Shown piece after piece: positions 15,281-23,652 of a stretch of 23,652 bases of DNA (the first letter of the stretch is position 1; the number at the start of each line of letters is the position of its first letter). The translations under genes and the position numbers were made by a program. Source of the stretch: a virus; IMG/VR virus record IMGVR_UViG_3300046331_000166, positions 1 through 23,652 of that record, one strand, 5' to 3'. The notes under the pieces were generated by a model. The model was not told the origin of the DNA, made no database searches, and worked only from the letters and a program-made list of their open reading frames with translations.

Positions 15281-16789
15281 TTAAGCGTTGTTGTCGCTAG
15301 GTGGAGCACATGTAACAGAAACTATAGTGCTTCTTGTTGTTGTGAAAAAAGTAATAGCTTGACCAGCAACACCGTCGCCCTCGACCAGTACAACCATTGG
15401 TTTGTCTACCCCTGCTGATAACCCTGCTTGAGTGTTAGTATCGTACCCGTATGAGAACAGTATTTTTCCAGCAACTTGGTTTACTGAAACATTACCTTTG
15501 ACAGGATTACCTGCGCTGTCGTTAACAGTAACTGCACCAGTTGTATCGAAGTCAGCGGTGGATGCTCCGTCAGAGTAAAACACATGATACCAAGCGTTTG
15601 CATCTGATACCGCTGCTGCTCCTACAGTGATTTCTACAGTAGGAAAGAACGGGTATGTTTTAGAAGCAGCAGCATCATCGGTCATGATGATATTTTGCTT
15701 TTCTACGGTGCTCAGGTTCTCGATAAAAAGACCCTCACCACCTATGCTTGCTGTAACTACTTTACCGCTTGCGTTCCTGCTATACCATACTCGACCTTTA
15801 CGCCCATTGTATGAACCTGTCCCTGCATCTACATCAGAGTCTTGCAGAGTCACAGCATCTAAGTATGCCGCACATTGTTGAACAGTTCCACCAGCAGGAT
15901 TGTTTAAAACCCATCGGAAATTCCCGTTTGCTTCGTTGAACCCTGTTTCAACCTGAGGGGTCGCAAGTCGCTCAAGAGTCATTGTACTAAAAGGAGCTAC
16001 AGCAGCACCTCCATACACGTTAGCAAGTACGTAAGGATTACTTGGATTAATAGATTCGCCTACACCGTATCCTGCTGAGAATCCTGAAAACTCTGCGATA
16101 CCTGTAGCAACAGATGTTGTTTCGCCAGCGTTGTAACCCCAACTGCGAACTCGAACAAACACGTTGCGGGTTGTGTAGTCGAAATTACCTGCGGTTGCGT
16201 CACCATTCGCTGTAGTCCCAAACACTTGAATGGCTTCGTTAATGTCGCCAGCACGAATAAAGTTTGTCCAAGTAGCTGCTTGTAGCGTTGCCTCAGAAGG
16301 GGATGCACCAACAACCAAAGCCCAGTAAGGTACTGTTCCTGTTTGAATATCTACAAGAGAAAGAATACCATGATAAATACGGTCTTTTACCGTCTGACCA
16401 TCTCCTGTTGCAGCATACTCAATCCAACCTGAGTTACCGATTTTATTACGGTCGTTCGCGTCAAGTTTTACACCGTTTACAAAATTGAATGCACCCGCAA
16501 AACGATAATCACCATCTGTACCTCGTTTGTACTTGCGCATATCCTCATCTAGCCTGCGACGCAAGTTCTCGAAGTTGTACAAACCTCGCAGGGTGATACG
16601 GTCAAAATTATTTAAAGGATTTGTTACTAATCCTGAACCAAAATCTACAGTAGCAAGTTCGTCTGCACCGATAAGTTGAATCTTATTATTCGCAAGATCG
16701 AAATAAACGTTTCCGTTTGGACTAGAACCTCTTGGGTTGGTGGATCGCTTTAGTGTAGTGGTGTAGTTACTGTGGTCAATAAGTGCCAT
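15281..16789 (-). CDS. Large virion-type protein of unknown function (502 aa)
   Basis: This 502-residue protein has low charge and many Gly, Ala, Thr, Asn and aromatic residues, as in phage surface proteins. The N-terminus (LIDHSNYTTTLKRS, NVYFDLANNKIQLIGADELA) is followed by RGLYNFENLRRRLDEDMRKY, a middle with WVLNNPAGGTVQQCAAYLDA and VWYSRNASGKVVTASIGGEG, and a C-terminal half with repeated strand-like segments suggesting Ig-like or jelly-roll folds (VTVNDSAGNPVKGNVSVNQV). No enzyme motif is seen. It lies between the 861-residue protein and the 179-residue protein, probably cotranslated with them. The ribosome binding site is weak (AGAGAAGACACAC). A virion surface structure is inferred from composition and context only. 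Confidence 0.6.
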   Translation of the reverse strand: MALIDHSNYTTTLKRSTNPRGSSPNGNVYFDLANNKIQLIGADELATVDFGSGLVTNPLNNFDRITLRGLYNFENLRRRLDEDMRKYKRGTDGDYRFAGAFNFVNGVKLDANDRNKIGNSGWIEYAATGDGQTVKDRIYHGILSLVDIQTGTVPYWALVVGASPSEATLQAATWTNFIRAGDINEAIQVFGTTANGDATAGNFDYTTRNVFVRVRSWGYNAGETTSVATGIAEFSGFSAGYGVGESINPSNPYVLANVYGGAAVAPFSTMTLERLATPQVETGFNEANGNFRWVLNNPAGGTVQQCAAYLDAVTLQDSDVDAGTGSYNGRKGRVWYSRNASGKVVTASIGGEGLFIENLSTVEKQNIIMTDDAAASKTYPFFPTVEITVGAAAVSDANAWYHVFYSDGASTADFDTTGAVTVNDSAGNPVKGNVSVNQVAGKILFSYGYDTNTQAGLSAGVDKPMVVLVEGDGVAGQAITFFTTTRSTIVSVTCAPPSDNNA

Positions 16790-16800
16790 GTGTGTCTTCT

Positions 16801-19386
16801 CTAAGTGTTGTTATCTGCAACTAAAAGTGCAGTGAAAGTTGAACTTGTTGAACCAAGTAAAATTTGTTGTCCGAACTCTGCATAGCCTGTTTGCATTATT
16901 TGAACCCATACAGAATTAGATGCTTCAGTTTGAATACTAAGAGTCTCAGATACCGAGGACTCTGTACCCCCAAGTTCCGTACCTAGACTCCCAGTTGGTA
17001 GATTGTCAAGATCGTAAACTCGAATTTCAGCACCTATCAGTGAAACTTGAGCAGCTACTGTAAAAGTAATTGGGTCAAGAACATATACTTGATTTTGGTC
17101 TGTGCTTGTTGTGACAGTAGGGATTGCAATGTTTGTCAACAAGTTACCAGCGTTGGCTATTGTACATGTTGCCCTTATTTTCAACCGAATACCTGTTGCT
17201 GGAACAATAGCGCCAACTGCTGTAAGATTTGCTGCGTTTAGAACCAACCAAACACCGTTGTAACCAACACCTTTATCGTACTGAAACTCGTAAGACAGGT
17301 TAGCGGTGTTTGTCCCTGTTAGCGTAATTGCTAGGTTTGCTAACGCAGTATGCCCTTTTGCAAAATAAGGCATTTCCCATTGAACCTGCTGTCCAAGAAC
17401 AGTCATTGCAAGTTGACCAACGCTGTTGAACTGTGGTGTTCCGCTTGCAATCAAGCATTGCGACGCACTAGCTGTCGTTGGCTCATTGCATAGTATTTCA
17501 ATCTTACCTACAGTAGCGCTAGTGAAACTGTCCTTCCAGTGTGACCCATAAACAGCAGTCTGCCCTGTTGTTGCCCCCAACAGCTTGCAACCTTTCATGA
17601 TTGTGTTCAATGAAGTAATTACTGAAGTATCAGCGTAATCTCCTACTACTGATTCAAACACTATGTTGTTGTCGGTGTTGGTGGAAGTATGAGTACCTGT
17701 TCTAGTGGTAGATGTGTAGCATCTCTGAACAGTAGCGTTGTCGCAATTACCACCGAAGTTCACAATAACACCTGTCTGGTTTGCGCTGCCTAGACTGAGA
17801 GGGCTTATTGCAGTTCCAATGTTTCTGAGCCTGATATTATAAGAAGCTGTAAAACTTGCAATACCGTTATAAGGGTGTTGATTGACAAGTCCAGCAAAAG
17901 ACAATCCATTAACCAATGGATTTGTGCAACCTGCTGCAAATTCTAAACTGTAGTGTGGATTAGCTGTGCTAGTTGTACCGCTGAAGTTGTCCAAATACTT
18001 GTGACCAATGTAGGTAGTGTATTGGTCACTAGCGTGGAGTGAGCGAGCACCTATATCCAGACAGTCTGTCCAAGTACAATTGATGTTTTGGGTACAAGTC
18101 CAAGTACCAGTAGTTGCATTACCTCTGTTCAACAACGTCTGCGTTTTCACATTAGTAAACGTTACGTTTTTATTGTAGTTTACAGTATTAATATATGCAC
18201 CGCTGGTGGCAAGACTGAATCTTGTAAACAGTGAGTTCTGTATGCTTCCACCAGCAAAGTTAGACACACAATTGAGGGCTACCTGTAGTTGTGCCTGCGT
18301 AGGGGATACAGTTATGTTATCCACATTCAATGCTGACGCAGACTCTTGAATAATCAACGAATCAGATATAAAACTGTTTTTTACCACTGCTCTATATGGT
18401 TGCACAAAATTACAATACCACTGAACAACAGCACCATTGATACTTATGTCACCCGCGCTTGTAGTAACAAACTCTTGCCTAGTAGCTATCGTTGCATTCG
18501 GTAGAACTCTTATACCAGAACCACCTGCTGTGCGTGTACAGTTAGTTAAAATGGCAGCAGGGATACGTACTTTGCAACCAACAGGAGGGAGGTATCCTAC
18601 GTTGTTTGTACCGTCGAAGCCTATGCGAATACCTGCTGTGGTTTGCCAAATTATTTTTCCACGTTCATCTGTCGGGATAGCCGCCAAAGCAACGATAGAA
18701 CCTGCTGAAGCAAATCGTTCGTATATTCCCGATCCTGCTGTTGTCTCTATCCAAACACCGGGGAAAATACCTGCGATGTTACCTGTTGTCGGACACGGTA
18801 TAACTTGATTTCTTACTCCAGTTGTAGTTCCTAGTTCAAAATAAGATTCTACTGTTTCAAATTTACCAATCCGTGGAACAGTAATAGTCGAAACATCTGC
18901 ACCGCGTACTTCAATCCATGCTTGCTTTTGAATACCAGAACACGTTGCTGTGATTCCAGTCAATGCACCTGCTGCAAAATCACCAACTACGTTACCTATT
19001 TTTATAAAACCAGTTGCTCCAATAGCAGCAGCGGGTACGATTGGTTCGGATTGCCAGTTTGTCCAAGCTCCAAGAAATACACCAGTAGCTCCCCCTGTGC
19101 TTGTAATCGTTGTACCAAAAGCAGGACTGTTACCGCTACCTGCTGTGTATGCGATGTACTTCACATACGTTGGGTCAATACGAACAACCCCTCCTGTACC
19201 GGAAAAAGAAACCGTATCTAGGCTACCAACTGCTGTGCTGTGGTTTGTACAAGCGTAAGTATCTGTTCGTATTAACAACGTAGTAGAGTTGCTTATGACA
19301 TGCGTGTCAACAGCAGCTACTGCTGAACCACCCGTTAAGGATTCAAAAGCTATCGTAGACCCTGTATTATGTGTATATGCCGCCAT
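16801..19386 (-). CDS. Very large virion-type protein, probably beta-helical (861 aa)
   Basis: The 861-residue protein is dominated by Thr, Gly, Ala, Asn and Ile with few charged residues. Successive short strand-turn units such as NITVSPTQAQLQVALNCVSN, VTFTNVKTQTLLNRGN and TWTCTQNINCTWTDCLDIGA suggest a beta-helix, as in tail spikes and head fibres. A conserved-looking block, DERGKIIWQTTAGIRIGFDG with TNNVGYLPPVGCKVRIPAAI, recalls proteins found in several unrelated phages. The last 130 residues look like Ig-like domains. The coding position between portal and protease is unusual for a tail spike, so a capsid-bound fibre or other virion part is possible. The ribosome binding site is weak. 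No catalytic motif is recognised. Confidence 0.6.
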   Translation of the reverse strand: MAAYTHNTGSTIAFESLTGGSAVAAVDTHVISNSTTLLIRTDTYACTNHSTAVGSLDTVSFSGTGGVVRIDPTYVKYIAYTAGSGNSPAFGTTITSTGGATGVFLGAWTNWQSEPIVPAAAIGATGFIKIGNVVGDFAAGALTGITATCSGIQKQAWIEVRGADVSTITVPRIGKFETVESYFELGTTTGVRNQVIPCPTTGNIAGIFPGVWIETTAGSGIYERFASAGSIVALAAIPTDERGKIIWQTTAGIRIGFDGTNNVGYLPPVGCKVRIPAAILTNCTRTAGGSGIRVLPNATIATRQEFVTTSAGDISINGAVVQWYCNFVQPYRAVVKNSFISDSLIIQESASALNVDNITVSPTQAQLQVALNCVSNFAGGSIQNSLFTRFSLATSGAYINTVNYNKNVTFTNVKTQTLLNRGNATTGTWTCTQNINCTWTDCLDIGARSLHASDQYTTYIGHKYLDNFSGTTSTANPHYSLEFAAGCTNPLVNGLSFAGLVNQHPYNGIASFTASYNIRLRNIGTAISPLSLGSANQTGVIVNFGGNCDNATVQRCYTSTTRTGTHTSTNTDNNIVFESVVGDYADTSVITSLNTIMKGCKLLGATTGQTAVYGSHWKDSFTSATVGKIEILCNEPTTASASQCLIASGTPQFNSVGQLAMTVLGQQVQWEMPYFAKGHTALANLAITLTGTNTANLSYEFQYDKGVGYNGVWLVLNAANLTAVGAIVPATGIRLKIRATCTIANAGNLLTNIAIPTVTTSTDQNQVYVLDPITFTVAAQVSLIGAEIRVYDLDNLPTGSLGTELGGTESSVSETLSIQTEASNSVWVQIMQTGYAEFGQQILLGSTSSTFTALLVADNNT

Positions 19387-19403
19387 TAGTTTATTTCTTT
19401 TAT

Positions 19404-20009
19404 TTAACTGTAAGTAACAGCCACCAAATCATTTACTGAATAGGTGAGGGATTTTGTTAGTTCAATTCCGCTTGGTGTTGTACCTGACAACACAATACTA
19501 CTTAACAGATTTGACGTGTAATTGAACGTTTTGACTACACCATTGGAGTAAGTTATTGTATACAGGTCACCACTAGGTAAGTAAGCATATACAGCATCAG
19601 AAGAAGGTAGGTTTTTACTTACTGTTTCAAACGCTTCAGCCACGCCTGTTACGTTGTTATTAGGGTTAGATGTAGAAACGACAACCGAGCTTCTGATTTC
19701 ATTAACAGGTACTGGTTTTGATACCAGTTTATCCCCGTTATCAAACTCTAAGACTAACCGTGCTTGCTTGTCCCATTCAATACCCACCAAGGAACGGCTA
19801 GGATCAGGTTCTAGGCTACTGTCGTTGTCTTCTAAGGGGGTAGCTAGCTCGTTACCTGAAAGCGTCTCAGAAGGCGTTGAATCAGCTTTCCTCATTGCCA
19901 AAATAGCTGCAAGATGTGCTGGTACTGGAGTTGTTTGCTTCTTTACTACTACTTTCTCATTATCGAGTAAAGACTTGTCGTTTGTTGTTCTTATTTTTAC
20001 TTTTTCCAC
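19404..20009 (-). CDS. Hypothetical virion-associated protein (201 aa)
   Basis: The 201-residue product has a charged, low-complexity N-terminus (residues 1-70, rich in Lys, Ser, Glu, Pro), a short beta segment (LVGIEWDKQARLVLEFDNGD), and a C-terminal strand-rich part with two YD/RHS-like hairpins (YLPSGDLYTITYSNGVVKTF, NYTSNLLSSIVLSGTTP). It starts at a GTG at 20009 with AAGGTG nine bases upstream; there is no suitable ATG. It lies directly after the portal gene and before the 861-residue protein. The C-terminal repeats could serve for attachment to another virion protein. I do not recognise a function. Confidence 0.6.
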   Translation of the reverse strand: MEKVKIRTTNDKSLLDNEKVVVKKQTTPVPAHLAAILAMRKADSTPSETLSGNELATPLEDNDSSLEPDPSRSLVGIEWDKQARLVLEFDNGDKLVSKPVPVNEIRSSVVVSTSNPNNNVTGVAEAFETVSKNLPSSDAVYAYLPSGDLYTITYSNGVVKTFNYTSNLLSSIVLSGTTPSGIELTKSLTYSVNDLVAVTYS

Positions 20010-20024
20010 AAGTCTTCACCTTAA

Positions 20025-21515
20025 TTATGCTGCGTTGTCGCTGTTCATATCTGATCCGTTACCAGAACCACCGTCAGCAGAACCCGTACCTGAGTTAAGT
20101 CCCTCAGACATACCTTGTCCTGATTTAGATGTTTTTTCAGACAGGATAGCATCAAGTTCTTCCTGCGTAGTAGTGTCGGGTAGCTCATCTACACCAATGC
20201 TGCGTAGAACCGCGTTGATTACATCAAGGGTTTTTGGAAGCATACCAGTAGCCGCTGCTCTTTGAATCATCTTGCTGAATGTATCTAGGTCATAGTCCTC
20301 GAAACCTTCGTAGTCAATCCTACAACGCTTAGAAGCATCCCAACCATTCAACTCGTACAACTGTCTAATCAGATCGTTATTGAGTACAGCAACAATCTGT
20401 TTGACATAGTTTTCAACAGCAGTACCAGTCAAGGAGTTCTTAATTGCACCTAGCGCAAAACTACCTGTCTCGCTGTTACCTGCTAAAAGAATATCAGAAG
20501 ACATACCTATGAAAATCATCATACGGTAGTATTCTTTAATCTTCGTTGTATCGTAGTTCTTCTTACCTTCGTTCGACAACAGTTCTAGTTTGAACATTGG
20601 TTGTCTAGTCTCAGGGTCATACATCAACGGATAAACAATTCCCGATTGACTGTTCATCTGTATGTTGCGTACTAAGTTCTGAGCGTAAGTGTAGAAAGAC
20701 TTTTGCTCTGGACTTGCATCAGCAGCCATGTATTGAGGTGGAATACCAAAACTAGGCAACCCCTGCAAGTCTTTAGCTACACCGGATGCCTCAAGTTCCT
20801 CAATTGCTTGTAGGTACTTCCAAGGTAAGTAAACATTACGCAGAGGACTTGTACCGAAGGGGTTTGTCTTCTTGTCTCCAGCAGCGAAAAGCATGATCTT
20901 GTTACGGGGAATCACAGGACTCTTGACAGAAAGTTTTACGTATCTGTTGTATGGGTCGGAGATCAAATCAATCTCTTGTTTTATTCCTAGTATTTGTTCA
21001 CCTGTGTCATCAAACACAAATTTACTAATACTTCTTTGATGTCTTAGACTGAGTTTGCGAATACCAATAAGACCATCATCATAGAGACTTCCAGCATCCT
21101 TGGTTCTACGCCTGAAGATTTTTTCCAACGGAGCAAAACCATAGTCAATCATTGTCATTGCTTCTGCGACAACATCAGGGAGAGTAGTCTCCATGTCACC
21201 AAACATTTCTTCTATGATTCTAGTCTGAGACTTTTGTTCTTCTGTTGCGTCTTTTGGAGGTAGAAACCTGAAGGTTGTTTTTCCGACCATTGATTTATGT
21301 AACGCAACAGAAGCGTTGATGGAAGGGTGAAGCATCATTTTTTCAAAAGTATCATTTGACTTTGGATACTTCAAGTCGTCAACCATCTCGGTTTCAACAA
21401 CACCATCAAAAATCTTCAGACCACTGTAACCTATCGAGGAGAGTTTAAAACGGTCTGGAGTATCAGTACCAGATGCTTTCTCAATTGTTTCTTTTGTATT
21501 TTTACGAGTAGCCAT
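20025..21515 (-). CDS. Portal protein (DUF935 / Mu gp29-like)
   Basis: At 496 residues the protein has the size and pattern of DUF935-type portals: FEKMMLHPSINASVALHKSM near the N-terminus, a clip/stem part with EAMTMIDYGFAPLEKIFRRR and DGLIGIRKLSLRHQRSISKF, FAAGDKKTNPFGTSPLRNVY, and YPLMYDPETRQPMFKLELLS followed by SDILLAGNSETGSFAL. The portal dodecamer forms the DNA channel at one vertex, docks the terminase, and later holds the neck proteins. It follows the large terminase by 14 bases, with AAAGGAAAG before ATG 21515. The last 40 residues are acidic, glycine- and serine-rich. No Mu gpF-like head protein follows it. Confidence 0.92.
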   Translation of the reverse strand: MATRKNTKETIEKASGTDTPDRFKLSSIGYSGLKIFDGVVETEMVDDLKYPKSNDTFEKMMLHPSINASVALHKSMVGKTTFRFLPPKDATEEQKSQTRIIEEMFGDMETTLPDVVAEAMTMIDYGFAPLEKIFRRRTKDAGSLYDDGLIGIRKLSLRHQRSISKFVFDDTGEQILGIKQEIDLISDPYNRYVKLSVKSPVIPRNKIMLFAAGDKKTNPFGTSPLRNVYLPWKYLQAIEELEASGVAKDLQGLPSFGIPPQYMAADASPEQKSFYTYAQNLVRNIQMNSQSGIVYPLMYDPETRQPMFKLELLSNEGKKNYDTTKIKEYYRMMIFIGMSSDILLAGNSETGSFALGAIKNSLTGTAVENYVKQIVAVLNNDLIRQLYELNGWDASKRCRIDYEGFEDYDLDTFSKMIQRAAATGMLPKTLDVINAVLRSIGVDELPDTTTQEELDAILSEKTSKSGQGMSEGLNSGTGSADGGSGNGSDMNSDNAA

Positions 21516-21529
21516 CCGGCTTTCCTTTA

Positions 21530-22993
21530 TTATGATAGTTTGGTAACTAAGTGGCTAGGTATTGTTGTGTCTTGAAAACCGAACGAATTTGTTTTCGATG
21601 CAAAATCAGGAAGAACGAAGGAAGATGGAAGCTGGATACCTTGGTTTAAATGGTAGAAACTATCTGATAAAGCGTCAGCTATATCGTCGTGTGTGTTTTG
21701 ACTAAAATCCATTTTTTCAAGTTCAGTAAACGCAGAGTCTGTCCAGCTTGCTTTAACACATTGCACGTAACCAGCTTCGCAAGCACTGGCAAAAGGAAGA
21801 AATCTCTGAAGTTTTCCTTTTTCTGGGCGAATAAGTTTTACATGAAAACCACGCTCAGACAAACGCCTAGCAAGGTCTTTGCAGTATGCCCCACCAGTTG
21901 CACCGGGGTCGAGAGGAAGAGATATTACAACTTCCTTGCCATCGCGTTCTGCTGTTTTAAAAATCACATCTTCAACAACATGTACCTTATCTCTGACAAT
22001 AGCTAAATCTTCAAACGTGTAAACAGAAGCTTTGTCTTTAGACAAAAGAACTCCTGCTGTTGCATCTACATCAGGACGTACTTCAGATGGAGCACTGAAT
22101 GCTAAATCCCAAGCACGAACTCTTTTAAATGCTGAAAAATTCGCAGTGTCCACCATTTTCAGGTTTTCACGTTTGAAATATCCAGATTTACTTTCCCTAA
22201 CCCAAGCACCATGTAGGAGTCTTTTTACCTCGACAGGAGGTAAGGCTTTCAAAGTACTTATGTAGTCTTTGTTTTGTTCAAGTCCAATAGGGTTGTCATA
22301 TATTTTACCGGGCACAAACCTGTAGCTCTTGACTGGAGAATTTCCCCTAGCATCTGCTGGATGTTTTCTCCGTGCCTCTTCTGCATCAGCGTAGAAGTGT
22401 GTGCCAAAACTATCTCGAACAAAGTATCTTTCAATATCTGCCACAGAGCTATCTGGTATCATGTCACTGTCTAGACTAAACTCGACAAAAGGCATTAGGA
22501 ACGAATCTGGGTCTGGGTTGCAAGTAATATTGGCCTGCAAAGGATAGTCTACTATGGTTGATCTGAGTCTACTGAGCGCATACGCCACGTTATCACCATC
22601 TAGTTGCTGTCCCTCATCCAGCGAGATACGACTAAACTCCTTACCTTGTAAGTTCATGCGATCCGCAATCTTATCAAGATAGGTGAACTGTATCTGAGCA
22701 CCAGAGCTAAACACTAGGGTTAAATCTCTAGTTTTTATTTTAAGTTTTGGATCAATTTTACTATAAAGCTGTATGGCTGCATCAAACAAACTACCACTAC
22801 CAGACAACATTTTTGTCGTCTTACGTATAACTAGTGCTCTAGTTCCCTTGTGGTGTATGATAGGTAGCATACTCCCCAGTAGACACATTGATTTACCAGC
22901 AAAAGCAGCGCCACCGTATATCGTTAACCAGCTTTTACTCAATAAGAATGCCTGTTGAGCAGCACTAGCTGGCGCAAATAGTATTTTACTCAA
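21530..22993 (-). CDS. terL: Terminase large subunit
   Basis: The 487-residue protein carries the ATPase and nuclease motifs of large terminases. Walker A is GGAAFAGKS at residues 27-35, Walker B ISLDE at about 123-127, and the RNase H-like nuclease is marked by VRAWDLAFS, SLPLDPGATGG and HDDIADALSDS near the C-terminus. It cuts concatemeric DNA and drives it through the portal. The start is a TTG at 22993 preceded by AAAAGG seven bases upstream; the only nearby ATG is followed at once by a stop, and the first in-frame ATG lies after Walker A. Portal is directly downstream, small subunit directly upstream. Confidence 0.95.
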   Translation of the reverse strand: MSKILFAPASAAQQAFLLSKSWLTIYGGAAFAGKSMCLLGSMLPIIHHKGTRALVIRKTTKMLSGSGSLFDAAIQLYSKIDPKLKIKTRDLTLVFSSGAQIQFTYLDKIADRMNLQGKEFSRISLDEGQQLDGDNVAYALSRLRSTIVDYPLQANITCNPDPDSFLMPFVEFSLDSDMIPDSSVADIERYFVRDSFGTHFYADAEEARRKHPADARGNSPVKSYRFVPGKIYDNPIGLEQNKDYISTLKALPPVEVKRLLHGAWVRESKSGYFKRENLKMVDTANFSAFKRVRAWDLAFSAPSEVRPDVDATAGVLLSKDKASVYTFEDLAIVRDKVHVVEDVIFKTAERDGKEVVISLPLDPGATGGAYCKDLARRLSERGFHVKLIRPEKGKLQRFLPFASACEAGYVQCVKASWTDSAFTELEKMDFSQNTHDDIADALSDSFYHLNQGIQLPSSFVLPDFASKTNSFGFQDTTIPSHLVTKLS

Positions 22994-23004
22994 AACATTT
23001 CCTT

Positions 23005-23361
23005 TTATTCTTCTTTTTTGCTTCCATCAATTACGTGCAAGCTAAACGAAGGTGTAGAATCTTTCTGAATCTCTTCACCTTTTTCGTCATCATACTTTTC
23101 TTGATACAACTCTACACTTAGGCTACGGTTGAACTCCATAATCCATTTACTCGCTTGGAATCGGACATTAGCTGGTGTTGCATTATCTTCCAACAACATG
23201 ATCATGGTCTTCAAAGCCTTAGCCATGTGTGGTTTTACTTTCCTAGCAAGAGAAAGTAGTGTTTTTTCACGAAGCTCCCTATTGGTAAGATCGTCTGTAA
23301 CGGTAGGTTCTTTAACCTTGTGTCCGAGAAGTTTTTTCTGAACGTTTGCGTCAAATGGCAT
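23005..23361 (-). CDS. Terminase small subunit candidate
   Basis: A 118-residue, highly charged, mostly helical protein immediately upstream of the large terminase. Segment KALKTMIMLLEDNATPANVR with FQASKWIMEFNRSL recalls the small terminase pattern in which helices precede an AA.WILE-like motif; the C-terminus is acidic/lysine-rich. The small subunit recognises the packaging site and regulates the large subunit. I use the ATG at 23361 because the longer frame (to 23409) would start inside the terminator of the tRNA cluster. Upstream sequence is purine-rich (AATAAGAAAAATAAA), a weak ribosome binding site. The call rests chiefly on position. Confidence 0.7.
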   Translation of the reverse strand: MPFDANVQKKLLGHKVKEPTVTDDLTNRELREKTLLSLARKVKPHMAKALKTMIMLLEDNATPANVRFQASKWIMEFNRSLSVELYQEKYDDEKGEEIQKDSTPSFSLHVIDGSKKEE

Positions 23362-23379
23362 TTTATTTTTCTTATTCTG

Positions 23380-23416
23380 AAAACGACAAAACCCCGTGCT
23401 AAAAAGCAAAGGGTTT
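23380..23416 (-). terminator. Intrinsic terminator after the tRNA cluster
   Basis: AAACCC (23389-23394) pairs with GGGTTT (23411-23416), and TGCT (23397-23400) with AGCA (23405-23408) inside, separated by a symmetric two-by-two internal loop. On the minus strand it is followed by TGTCGTTTTC. It lies between the last tRNA and the terminase genes. Confidence 0.7.
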
Positions 23417-23431
23417 GAAATTAATTATGTT

Positions 23432-23506
23432 TGGAGTATCCTAGGTGAATCGAACACCTGTACTTTACTTAGAAGGAAAAGAGTCTACCGTTAACTTAAT
23501 TGGTAC
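23432..23506 (-). tRNA. tRNA-Arg(UCU)-like gene with defective acceptor stem
   Basis: On the minus strand the T arm (AGGTG TTCGATT CACCT) is perfect, the anticodon loop CTTCTAA (anticodon TCT) sits on a four-of-five stem, the D loop has AACGGTA, and the 3' end reads AGGATAC-T-CCA. The matching 5' strand GTATCCT is absent: only GTACCAA is available, giving about four pairs, and these bases are already the 3' end of the tRNA-Glu gene. It may be a degenerate gene or one with an unusual acceptor. Confidence 0.6.
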
Positions 23507-23576
23507 ACACACGGAGAATTGAACTCACGATTCTTTGGTTGAAAACCAAATATCCTAACCACTAGACGATGCGTGT
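23501..23576 (-). tRNA. tRNA-Glu(UUC)
   Basis: The 76-base cloverleaf includes an encoded CCA. The acceptor ACACGCA pairs with TGTGTGT (one G-T), the anticodon stem TTTGG/CCAAA holds loop TTTTCAA (anticodon TTC), and the D arm reads GTCTAGTGGTTAGGAT. The T stem (GTGAG/CTCCG) is imperfect and may contain a bulge. Confidence 0.88.
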
Positions 23577-23593
23577 AAATTATTGCTATCAAA

Positions 23594-23652
23594 TGGTCTA
23601 TGTGGATGGATTTGAACCACCGACATCTTCCTTCCAAGGGAAGTAGGTTACC
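23594..23652 (-). tRNA. tRNA-Pro(UGG), 5' end cut by the window edge
   Basis: The anticodon stem CTTCC/GGAAG is perfect with loop CTTGGAA (anticodon TGG). The T arm is GGTGG TTCAAAT CCATC and the 3' end CACATAG-A-CCA. The acceptor 5' strand and part of the D arm lie beyond 23652. It reads into tRNA-Glu, 17 bases downstream. Confidence 0.82.

Noticed and set aside
19654-20265. A 203-codon plus-strand frame opposite the portal C-terminus and the 201-residue gene
   Set aside because: It runs antisense across two well-supported genes, has serine-rich shadow composition, and no promoter or ribosome binding site.
1-23652. CRISPR arrays, insertion sequences, integrase, toxin-antitoxin or defence genes
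   Set aside because: No regularly spaced repeats, transposase motifs or defence-like genes were seen. Apart from the tRNAs and the RNA unit, the window is filled by virion genes.

Overview
The window is the virion-assembly region of a tailed phage (or prophage), with every recognisable gene on the minus strand. It therefore reads from right to left: tRNA genes, small and large terminase, portal, a block of four virion-type proteins, prohead protease, scaffold, head decoration, major capsid, head-tail joining proteins, tail terminator, tail tube, tail assembly chaperones, tape measure, and tail-tip proteins. A 1192-residue tape measure, a lambda-type G/GT chaperone pair, and no sheath or baseplate genes point to a siphovirus with a long flexible tail. 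The lambda-like capsid (gpE type), gpD-like decoration protein, DUF1833 tail protein and gpK/gpI/gpJ-like tail tip suggest a Gram-negative host. The genus cannot be read from the sequence.

Right end (23380-23652): three minus-strand tRNA genes, Pro(UGG) cut by the window edge, Glu(UUC), and an Arg(UCU)-like gene with a poorly paired acceptor stem, then an intrinsic terminator. 14725-23361: terminase, portal and four virion-type genes, closed by a strong terminator. 11776-14613: protease, scaffold, decoration and capsid, started by a sigma70-type promoter embedded in that terminator and closed by another terminator. 8701-11680: head-tail connector, stopper, neck, tail terminator and tail tube, closed by a terminator. 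8107-8503: a promoter, a highly structured apparently noncoding stretch of about 360 bases, and a probable terminator. 7186-8031: a promoter driving the chaperone genes, which carry a programmed frameshift site, then a terminator. 1-7042: tape measure, two small tail-tip proteins and the start of a very large fusion protein that runs off the left edge.

The genes form one pathway. The terminase packages DNA through the portal into a prohead built from capsid, scaffold and protease and stabilised by the decoration protein. The neck proteins close the head. The tail tube polymerises on the tape measure with help from the G/GT chaperones, and the tip proteins carry a peptidoglycan hydrolase and the receptor-recognition hub.

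The most interesting items are the unexplained structured RNA unit between the tail tube and chaperone genes, the chaperone frameshift whose downstream partner has no start of its own, the NlpC/P60 + gpI + gpJ fusion, the large virion-protein block between portal and protease, and the tRNA-Arg gene overlapping the tRNA-Glu 3' end.
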